A stretch of 64,000 nt of DNA from positions 2,522,501 to 2,586,500 of the forward strand of contig NZ_JAFFHZ010000001.1 in NCBI RefSeq assembly GCF_017052585.1, given 5' to 3'. Below, piece after piece: positions 48,515 through 55,376 of the stretch; positions within the stretch are counted from its first letter, which is position 1; the number at the start of each line of letters is the position of its first letter. The notes under the pieces are model-generated. The model was not told the origin of the DNA. It searched no databases and saw only the letters and a program-made list of their open reading frames with translations. This DNA is from Paenibacillus apiarius (lineage in GTDB: Bacteria > Bacillota > Bacilli > Paenibacillales > Paenibacillaceae). Made by a program: the position numbers and the translations under genes.

Positions 48515-50815
48515 TCAATCTTCGTCGGCGTTTGCTGCTGCCGCTGACGCGTCGGTGGCATGCAGCTTGCGGTATTGGCCCGGGGTATACCCGGTTTCCT
48601 TCTTGAACTTGCGGATGAAGTTCGGCGTATCCATGTAACCGACGCGCACGATGATATCCTTCAATGGATCGTTGGTCGTCAGCAGCAGCCGGATGACTTC
48701 ATCCATGCGGCGCTGCCAGATGTATTGCGAGAAATTGCTGCCTGTCTTCTCTTTGAAGGCGCGGCTCAAGTAGGATGAAGAGATAGAGTATTTCTGCGCG
48801 AGCTGCTCCAGGCTAAGATTGTAATTGGCATATTGCTCGTCGACATGGGTGATAATTTGATCCATGAGCGAATGCTGCTCTGATTCTGTATTCTGTTCCA
48901 CTCTTTTACAGATCCTGGATGCAAGCGCGCTGAGCTTCTGCTCCAGCTCCTCCAATGATTCAAAGGAGGCCAGGTTCGGTATATCGTGAACGAACTCATC
49001 CATGCCAAGCTCTGCTGCTGACTTGAGCAGGGTGTTCAAAATATCGAAGCAAATGCAGCGCAAGAGCGAGATGGACAAAGACTGCATTTTCACATTGGCG
49101 AAAATGGTTCCAATCATCTGGACGGCGACGATCTCATTGCCGTGCTTCAAGCTCTGGACGAGCTTGAGCAGCGCATCCTTCGGTATCCAGAATGTGTCGT
49201 TAGCCGTCTGGGACAGCTTCTCGAAGTAGGTCGTGCTGCCCTTGCCGCTCGCCATGCGGCATTCCAATGCAGACGCCGCTTCGATGTAGGATTGATCCAG
49301 CGTCTCCGGACTTGGATAGCTGGTGCCAATTCCGAATGAAGGGATAAGGTGGGAACTTTCCATCACAATAACGCGCAGCGCTTCGACGATCTGCTCCATC
49401 CGGTAGTTCTGCGACAGCTTACCCTCCTCATCCTCGTACATGTTGACGATGAGCGCAATCTGATCCGACTGCGGCAGCTCGACGCCGTAAGCGTGCGCCT
49501 TGTATTCGGGAATCTCCACTTCGGTCAGGAGCTGAACGATTTCTTGGCGATCCTGAGCCGATTGCGGCATGCCGGGATATTCATCCCAGGCCATCGCAAT
49601 GACGAAGTGATAACTGCCGGGCAGCTCGATGCCGAACATCTCCATCAGCCGCTCCGACTCCTGAGCCTCCGGTGTTCCATGCTTCAAGAGCATGAGCAGG
49701 AATTGATTCCGCGCATACGGCTCCTGAATATCGGCACGGGCGCTGTACTCGTGCAGCATCTGCCGAATCCATTCCAGCTCGTTGCGTGATTTTGCCGGAG
49801 CGGGAGCGGCGGAATCTGTGTTCAGCTTGGCGAATTCCATCAGATCATGGATCGGATGATACTGTCTCTTGGCTAGCAAGACTGCTGCCAAAATGCCGGC
49901 CAAGACGACCACAATGAAGGCAAGAATGAAGAACGTCTGGATATGAAAGACGCGCCCGAAAAACTGATCGCTCGGCATGGCGGTCACATACGTCCATCCG
50001 TTCAATTCGGATTTGACCGCGACGACGGAATGCGGACTGTTGCCGAGCGCCAAGCTATGGATGCCAGGCCCCAGTTCTGTCAGGACGTGCACCTCATCTG
50101 CGGGAATTGCGGTCCCATTATTGTTGCGCGCCAGAACCCGGCCGTCCTGATCGAAAATGTAGCTATTGCCATTAAAGTCATTCAAGATGGAGTCCATTAG
50201 TCCCGTAAGCTTGGATTCCTCCATTAAAAACAGCACGGTTCCATGCGGATAAGAGCTGTTCGGTGTAACAGGCACGAGATAAGCGAGCAACGACTTCTTG
50301 AGGTGCATGTTCGTGCTCACCGATTCCGCCGGACGCACCGTAGGATATCCAACTTCATTCAAATCCTTGACAATGTTTTCCCGGCTCCAATCCTCGAAGA
50401 GGTACGATTGATCGAACATCACATCCAGACTCGTTAACCCCCGGGAGGAATAAATGACGTCATCGCCGCGGAAATACAAGAAGACCTCGTCCAGGATTGA
50501 ACTGTTCGCCTTGTACTTGTCCAGCGCTTGAATCGCTTCGCGTGTATAGTAAGGATGGCGCACCATATAGGGAGTCAGCTGCTCGTCGTAAGTAATCCGG
50601 GTGGCGATATCGCGCAGTTCGGTCATGCGGGTGTCGATATTTAGCTTCACTTGGTTCAACTGATTGACATTCGCTTGCTCGATTTCGGAGCGCAAGTTAT
50701 TGACGGCGTTCTGATAAATGAAGAAGGTCAGCACTACCAACGGGATGAGAAAGATTAAAATATATGAAAAGATATACTTTAACAACAACTTCGACTTGAA
50801 GTGATTCCAGTTCAT
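48515..50815 (-). CDS. membrane-bound AraC-family regulator, paralogue of the 40.5-kb gene
   Basis: 766 residues with the same plan as the plus-strand regulator upstream: TM1 (about 11-30), Cache-like extracellular region, TM2 (about 288-310), linker, and a C-terminal AraC HTH pair (NYNLSLEQLAQKYSISSSYL, then GYMDTPNFIRKFKKETGYTP). Long blocks such as YTREAIQALDKYKANSSILD have close counterparts in the paralogue. It converges on the importer operon. It may regulate the same or a related importer. Start ATG preceded by CAGGGGGATG on the minus strand. Confidence 0.88.
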   Translation of the reverse strand: MNWNHFKSKLLLKYIFSYILIFLIPLVVLTFFIYQNAVNNLRSEIEQANVNQLNQVKLNIDTRMTELRDIATRITYDEQLTPYMVRHPYYTREAIQALDKYKANSSILDEVFLYFRGDDVIYSSRGLTSLDVMFDQSYLFEDWSRENIVKDLNEVGYPTVRPAESVSTNMHLKKSLLAYLVPVTPNSSYPHGTVLFLMEESKLTGLMDSILNDFNGNSYIFDQDGRVLARNNNGTAIPADEVHVLTELGPGIHSLALGNSPHSVVAVKSELNGWTYVTAMPSDQFFGRVFHIQTFFILAFIVVVLAGILAAVLLAKRQYHPIHDLMEFAKLNTDSAAPAPAKSRNELEWIRQMLHEYSARADIQEPYARNQFLLMLLKHGTPEAQESERLMEMFGIELPGSYHFVIAMAWDEYPGMPQSAQDRQEIVQLLTEVEIPEYKAHAYGVELPQSDQIALIVNMYEDEEGKLSQNYRMEQIVEALRVIVMESSHLIPSFGIGTSYPSPETLDQSYIEAASALECRMASGKGSTTYFEKLSQTANDTFWIPKDALLKLVQSLKHGNEIVAVQMIGTIFANVKMQSLSISLLRCICFDILNTLLKSAAELGMDEFVHDIPNLASFESLEELEQKLSALASRICKRVEQNTESEQHSLMDQIITHVDEQYANYNLSLEQLAQKYSISSSYLSRAFKEKTGSNFSQYIWQRRMDEVIRLLLTTNDPLKDIIVRVGYMDTPNFIRKFKKETGYTPGQYRKLHATDASAAAANADED

Positions 50816-50943
50816 TCTGCATCCCCCTGTGATTCATGTCTGTATACAAAAAAACGGATATGACCGATAGCTCGTCGGGATCCGATAAAGTGCGCAAAGA
50901 GGCGAGATTGTTCAGATTGTTATAAGAACGGCAACAGTTTAAT

Positions 50944-50957
50944 TGTAAACGATTGCA
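50944..50957 (-). promoter_or_regulatory. cre-like site upstream of the second AraC regulator
   Basis: TGTAAACGATTGCA (plus-strand reading) matches the CcpA consensus at 13 of 14 positions and lies about 130 bases upstream of the minus-strand regulator start. Confidence 0.45.
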
Positions 50958-51249
50958 CCTGTAAAGGGAATGGCAATGCTTATGGAGGCCGTTGAAAAAG
51001 TCCCTTTTTGCCTACGAAGCATATCGAAATAGGCGTTAATCATCTGTTTTTATCTAATTTTAAGGTTCACTTCAGTTTTCTTTAATGTAGCTCTAGTATT
51101 CTGATTATGGACCGAATGACAGATGAGTTCTTGCAGAGGAGGGTTGCCAAGCAAACGATTACTGACCTTGGTCAGCCGGAGTCATCCGTTGCACAAGGAA
51201 TCCGTTTCATCTTTCTCATGGTTTACAGTTTACCCCTAGAACATATATA

Positions 51250-51287
51250 GGCCGCATCGTTTCGGAAGCGATGCGGCCCTTTTTTTG
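51250..51287 (+). terminator. strong terminator without an obvious upstream gene
   Basis: GGCCGCATCG / CGATGCGGCC stem followed by CTTTTTTT. What it terminates is unclear: a small RNA or a decayed gene ending near 51251. Confidence 0.85.
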
Positions 51288-51570
51288 TTTTTTCCGTTTT
51301 CGTGACGGGAATGGGGCTGTGCTTTTATAGGTGAAAATTGCAGCGAGTACAATAATAATTTACAAAATAGGGGGTTGGAGGTAATATAATAGTAAACTGC
51401 AAGGGAATATTTGTATAATCAAAAATAACGCAATTATCCGACGGTTGCATACACCCTCATCTTTATACTACTGGAATCCACTAAGCTAACTTACACTTTC
51501 AAGTCACAGACCTATCTTTCAGCTTCATTGAAGACTAACGCAGGAGATTAGACCCGCATATCCTATAACA

Positions 51571-51620
51571 TTTTTCAAAAACCAAGAAATAGGCCAATAG
51601 TGCGGAATGTTTTTGAAAAA
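51571..51620. promoter_or_regulatory. inverted repeat upstream of the response-regulator gene
   Basis: TTTTTCAAAAAC at 51571-51582 and GTTTTTGAAAAA at 51609-51620 are perfect 12-bp inverted copies 26 bases apart, about 85 bases before the ATG. It could be an operator or a transcript hairpin. Confidence 0.4.
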
Positions 51621-51704
51621 AAGTGGAAAAAAGGAGGATTCTTTGGCCCCAATGATGTACATTTAAGCGTAATATTTGGAAATATTTATGCGGAAGGTGC
51701 GTGT

Positions 51705-52379
51705 ATGGAAAGTATCCATGTTTTACATGTCGAAACGGATCCGGAATGGCGTCAATTAATCGGCGAATATGTGAAGCAGCAGCACGATATGACCTATGTC
51801 GCAAGTGTAGAGACAGAAGAAGAAGCGATTCGTTGCGTAGAACAGTCAACTGTGAATGTAATTGTTATAGATGTAATGTTGACCCCGCCACATTACGACG
51901 GACTTGATGCCGTGCAAAAAATTTTGGAGAGAAAGAATATTAGTGTTATCTTCTTATCCTCAGTCAGTAATTTCGAAGTGATTGCAGACACCTTCAATGT
52001 TGGAGCAGTTAATTTTATTATGAAACACCATTATAAAGACGTCATAGAAGCGATTCGCGACGCATATCATCATCGTGTGGCGATTCATCCCGACGCTGCT
52101 CCAGTTCTTTGCGATGAGTTCCGAAGGCTAAGACTGGAAGTGCTGCAACGCTTGCTTACACCGACTGAGAGGCAGGTTATAACTTATTTACATGAAGGCT
52201 ATTCGAAAAAAAAAATAAGTGAAATGATGCATGTAGGATTCGAAACTACCAAAACACATGTGAAACATATTCTTTCAAAGTTACAAGTGTGTAACAGTAA
52301 AGAAGCGGTTAGAGTTGCAAAACATCGGGGTTTTTTTGGAATGAATCTAATTGACAGAGAGAGTGGGAGGAAAACATAA
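51705..52379 (+). CDS. LuxR/NarL-type response regulator of the lanthipeptide cluster
   Basis: 224 residues. Receiver domain (about 3-120) with phospho-acceptor Asp56 in VIVIDVMLTPP and conserved Lys in NFIMKHHY; LuxR HTH at about 155-215 (LTPTERQVITYLHEGYSKKK, then VGFETTKTHVKHILSKLQV). ATG at 51705 follows GGAAGG; an open frame further upstream has no ribosome site. It is the first gene before the precursor, in the place of a LanR. Known subtilin/nisin LanR proteins are OmpR-type with a LanK kinase, whereas this is NarL-type and no kinase gene is nearby. Confidence 0.88.
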   Translation: MESIHVLHVETDPEWRQLIGEYVKQQHDMTYVASVETEEEAIRCVEQSTVNVIVIDVMLTPPHYDGLDAVQKILERKNISVIFLSSVSNFEVIADTFNVGAVNFIMKHHYKDVIEAIRDAYHHRVAIHPDAAPVLCDEFRRLRLEVLQRLLTPTERQVITYLHEGYSKKKISEMMHVGFETTKTHVKHILSKLQVCNSKEAVRVAKHRGFFGMNLIDRESGRKT

Positions 52380-52517
52380 CCCTATGAAAATATTATAAGT
52401 TGGTTAATATAGGAAGGGGAGACCTGTTCAAGGCTTCCGTGGGATGCTGGGTTAGATGTACCTGGCATTTTTACATGCACACGAGTATGCACCATTCATA
52501 AGAAGGGAGGGATAAAG

Positions 52518-52691
52518 ATGGCTAACAATCCGTTCGATTTAGATGTTCAGGTAAATAAATCAAGTGATAAGTTCGAACCAATGTTTACGAGCCTGTCAGG
52601 TTGTGATAAAAGATTTACTACGGGCTGCACGGAATCGTGTATAACGAAAGATAAAGGTTGTTTCACCAACACTTGTTTTAATTTATGCTAA
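52518..52691 (+). CDS. lanA: class I lanthipeptide precursor, paenicidin-like leader with a novel core
   Basis: 57 codons, too short for routine calling. AAGGGAGGG lies 8 bases before the ATG. The leader (1-22) has the class I box FDLD at 6-9 and ends EPM, like TPQ of subtilin; from memory the leader is nearly that of paenicidin A (FDLDIQVNKS...EPQ). The predicted core (23-57) has 35 residues with six Cys (core 7, 15, 19, 26, 31, 35) and ten Ser/Thr. Core FTSLSGC keeps the nisin ring-A spacing Ser3-Cys7 with Ser5 inside, but the nisin ring B (TPGC) is replaced by DKRFTTGC. The C-terminus is CFTNTCFNLC. The cleavage point is an inference. Confidence 0.93.
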   Translation: MANNPFDLDVQVNKSSDKFEPMFTSLSGCDKRFTTGCTESCITKDKGCFTNTCFNLC

Positions 52692-52742
52692 TTACGGTTT
52701 CTCGGTTAATACTTAATGAGTGAATTTGCGATAGCGTTCCAT

Positions 52743-52788
52743 GTTAGATGTCCTCACTCTGTTAAGTGTTTGAGTGAGGACATCTAAC
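52743..52788 (+). promoter_or_regulatory. perfect 17-bp hairpin between the precursor and transporter genes
   Basis: GTTAGATGTCCTCACTC at 52743-52759 is fully complementary to GAGTGAGGACATCTAAC at 52772-52788, with a 12-base loop and no T run. It sits 51 bases after the precursor stop and 21 before the next start. It probably stabilises precursor mRNA or lowers readthrough. Confidence 0.85.
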
Positions 52789-52809
52789 GTCTGGACGAGG
52801 AGGTTGTAC

Positions 52810-53538
52810 ATGTCTGATTTCATTCTTGAAGTGGAGAATGTAACAAAAAAAATAGGGAAGAGAACCATCGTGACTGAAAGTTCCTTTACGCTGGAAAAAG
52901 GAAAAATTTATGGGTTTATAGGTCCGAATGGTGCCGGAAAGACGACGTTAATGCGTATGATGACAGGACTAATACAGCCGACCAGCGGGCATATTCGCAT
53001 TGGCTCATTCGATCTGTACAAAGAGCGCGCGCAAGCTTTATCCCGAATTGGCGGTATTATTGAATCCCCAGTATTTTTTGAATATATGACCGGGAGACAA
53101 GTGCTGCGTAATTTATCTCGCCTCCATCCTGATATTTCTTCATCTGACAGGGAAGCTCATATTAAGAATTTGTTGGAATCTGTGGGGCTTGAGTCCAGAG
53201 GGGATGACCGCGTTAAAACTTATTCTCTCGGGATGAAGCAACGTCTAGGCATTGCCCAAGCGATGTTAGGTACCCCTGAAATATTACTATTAGATGAGCC
53301 TTCGAATGGTCTTGATCCCATGGGGATGCACGAATTGCGCAACATTATCTTCAACCTGCGCGATACGAAAAACTTGACTTTTTTTGTGTCCAGCCACTTG
53401 CTTGATGAGCTGCAGCAAATGTGTGATCAGCTTATTATTATTCGGGAAGGGACGATCATTTGGATGGGGAATATTGGAGATATGGTGTCAGATGGAATGC
53501 GATTAGAAGATGCATTCATTGAGTTGATGAAATCATGA
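52810..53538 (+). CDS. lanF: lantibiotic immunity ABC transporter ATPase (LanF)
   Basis: 242 residues. Walker A GPNGAGKTTLMR, signature YSLGMKQRLGIAQAML, Walker B EILLLDEPSNGLDP. The Q-loop position reads GGIIESPVFFEYM, with Glu instead of Gln, the E-loop variant described for LanF immunity ATPases. The ATG is placed by GAGGAGG; an upstream GTG in frame lies inside the hairpin. It overlaps the next gene by 4 bases and forms LanFEG with it. Confidence 0.92.
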   Translation: MSDFILEVENVTKKIGKRTIVTESSFTLEKGKIYGFIGPNGAGKTTLMRMMTGLIQPTSGHIRIGSFDLYKERAQALSRIGGIIESPVFFEYMTGRQVLRNLSRLHPDISSSDREAHIKNLLESVGLESRGDDRVKTYSLGMKQRLGIAQAMLGTPEILLLDEPSNGLDPMGMHELRNIIFNLRDTKNLTFFVSSHLLDELQQMCDQLIIIREGTIIWMGNIGDMVSDGMRLEDAFIELMKS

Positions 53539-54362
53539 CTTCATTGATATACAGTGAATTTGAGCGATTATGGCAAAGGAAATGGGTGTGGATCATTTTC
53601 CTTGCAATCCCTGTTGTCTCCTATTTTACAGCAAGTTATTTCTTATGGCTTAATAGCATGACTTCGCCTGAAAGTATGAATTATACGCCATCAAGCAAGC
53701 TTATGTTCTCGGGACTAAGTTTGTATCTTCCTATTATTTGTAATTTTGCGGTTTTACCTTTTGTTACAACTATTTTTACTGAAGAATTCCGGAGAGGTCA
53801 ACTTCGTCTCCTTTTTTTGCGTCAGTATTCAAGGGGAAGAATTTTTATTAGTAAGATGATTGTGCTCTGTACCACCGTATTGTTGCTGTTAATCGTATTT
53901 GGAATATGTATGGGAATAACTGGTCTAGTAAGACTTCCGGCAGCAGTTGGCATTACGCAGGGTGTATATAATCCATCCATTGCAACCGACACCATTTTCC
54001 AAGATACATTGAAACAATATTTACTTGCTTATGCAACGCTGCTTGGGCTTTGCAGTCTAACGTCATTTATTGCCATGTACTGTAAGGACGTTACTTATGC
54101 CATAGGTATTGGATTCGGCTACATCATTATTCCATTGATCTTTGAACGGCTTATTTACGATTTTGGCGCTGGGATGCCACCCTTATTGAATGGTATTATT
54201 GCACTTGTTTTTATCCCGCTTATGCAGAGATACGGGATTCATCATGCGTTGGTTGGAAATAACTTTGTGCTTGTACTTCTACTTATCATATTGCTTGTCC
54301 ATATTGTAGCGTGTGTATGGCTCGCATATCGTCGGTTCGTTTACGAAGACTACATGCATTAG
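53535..54362 (+). CDS. lanE: lantibiotic immunity ABC permease (LanE)
   Basis: 275 residues with about six membrane segments. Typical ABC-2 type permease start (SLIYSEFERLWQRKWVWIIF) and the TEEFRRGQLRLLFLRQYSRG loop shared by LanE/LanG proteins. Overlaps lanF and runs up to lanG. The GC content is low as in the whole cluster. Confidence 0.85.
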   Translation: MTSLIYSEFERLWQRKWVWIIFLAIPVVSYFTASYFLWLNSMTSPESMNYTPSSKLMFSGLSLYLPIICNFAVLPFVTTIFTEEFRRGQLRLLFLRQYSRGRIFISKMIVLCTTVLLLLIVFGICMGITGLVRLPAAVGITQGVYNPSIATDTIFQDTLKQYLLAYATLLGLCSLTSFIAMYCKDVTYAIGIGFGYIIIPLIFERLIYDFGAGMPPLLNGIIALVFIPLMQRYGIHHALVGNNFVLVLLLIILLVHIVACVWLAYRRFVYEDYMH

Positions 54363-54372
54363 GAGTGGTGTC

Positions 54373-55140
54373 ATGATTGGATTATGGATGAGTGAGCGGG
54401 AACGAATCTGGAAGAAGAAGAGAGTGCTCATCTTATGCAGTGCGTATTTGCTTATTCTTGCAATATATATAGCAAAACTTATATATAGTGGTGTGGGGTT
54501 ATACGATTATGGCGAGGGTAAGGCTGCATTGCACAACCTCAACTTGTCTTGGTTTGTTCTGCAGGATATGTCATTTATCATTCAAGCCATCATACTGCCT
54601 ATATTTGCTGTTAGCACCTTGTGCGATGAGCTTCATTCAGGTTGTTACCGACTGTATATGCTGCGTCCGTATCGGCGATATCAACACTGGAGTATCAAAT
54701 TGATTGCGTTGTTAGAGGTTGTTTTGGTTTTTATCATAGGTACATACGTTATTTCAATGATTTCAGGATGGATATTTTTGCCGCATTCTCAATCGGCTAT
54801 TCTCTATCATACCACCGAACCAATTGGTTTTTGGGAAGCTAATTTGTATACCATAAAGCTGTATTTGATGCATGTCCTTACATGCTTATTAATGATCATG
54901 ATGAGTAGTGTGATTTGCTTTTTTGTCCCAGTGTCCGTTGTAGCTTTTATGATCATATTTTGCTTTCCTTTCCTAATGAGTGTTATCAATTCAGAGTTCA
55001 TTATTATGAACAACCCCTTTTCTATAGTCCTTGATGTGTTGAGTCCGACGGGTCATTCCATTTTTTGGGTGTATATACTTGGCAGTTTGATGGTGACTTC
55101 TTTTATAAGTTTTGTGCGGTGGCAAACGAAGAGTATTTAA
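54373..55140 (+). CDS. lanG: lantibiotic immunity ABC permease (LanG)
   Basis: 255 residues, about six membrane segments; CDELHSGCYRLYMLRPYRRY is the counterpart of the loop in the previous gene, so the two are distant homologues. ATG at 54373 follows AGGAGTGG. Together with lanF and lanE it forms the self-protection transporter that expels the lantibiotic from the membrane. Confidence 0.85.
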   Translation: MIGLWMSERERIWKKKRVLILCSAYLLILAIYIAKLIYSGVGLYDYGEGKAALHNLNLSWFVLQDMSFIIQAIILPIFAVSTLCDELHSGCYRLYMLRPYRRYQHWSIKLIALLEVVLVFIIGTYVISMISGWIFLPHSQSAILYHTTEPIGFWEANLYTIKLYLMHVLTCLLMIMMSSVICFFVPVSVVAFMIIFCFPFLMSVINSEFIIMNNPFSIVLDVLSPTGHSIFWVYILGSLMVTSFISFVRWQTKSI

Positions 55141-55256
55141 AGTTTGTTTTAACAACAGCATTTAATTGGGATTTCGTTCGCAGTAAGGGGAATTCCTGAA
55201 ACCCTTGTTCCTATATTTTGTAGTGAAAGTCAGCCGGCTTTTAGGATAGCCAATGG

Positions 55257-55301
55257 ATGGAGCTTCAACGATTGCTAGAATCGGAAGGCTTCTTTTTTTT
55301 T
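55257..55301 (+). terminator. possible terminator/attenuator just before lanB
   Basis: GGAGCTTC can pair with GGAAGGCTTC (one bulge) around an inner GATT/AATC stem, followed by nine T at 55293-55301. It lies between lanG and the lanB ribosome site. Stability is moderate; it may partly end the lanFEG transcript. Confidence 0.45.
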
Positions 55302-55376
55302 AGACATTTCGGTAATGTATTCAAATCCGTTCTGATAAGCGCAAGCTCCGATAAATCGATTTTGGAGGAATTATAC

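Larger units (their letters stand above)
50958..51704. other. left flank of the lanthipeptide cluster, no clear gene
   Basis: A long intergenic stretch. Near 50993 the words GTTGAAAAAGTCCCTTTTTG look like a decayed insertion-sequence end. A 44-codon frame (51117-51251) ends just at a strong terminator but has no convincing start signal. The remainder is AT-rich, with an inverted repeat at 51571-51620. Confidence 0.4.

Noticed and set aside
55257-55376. 40-residue N-terminal extension of LanB
   Set aside because: Weak ribosome site, runs through a T9 tract, and does not resemble LanB N-termini; ATG 55377 has a strong site.
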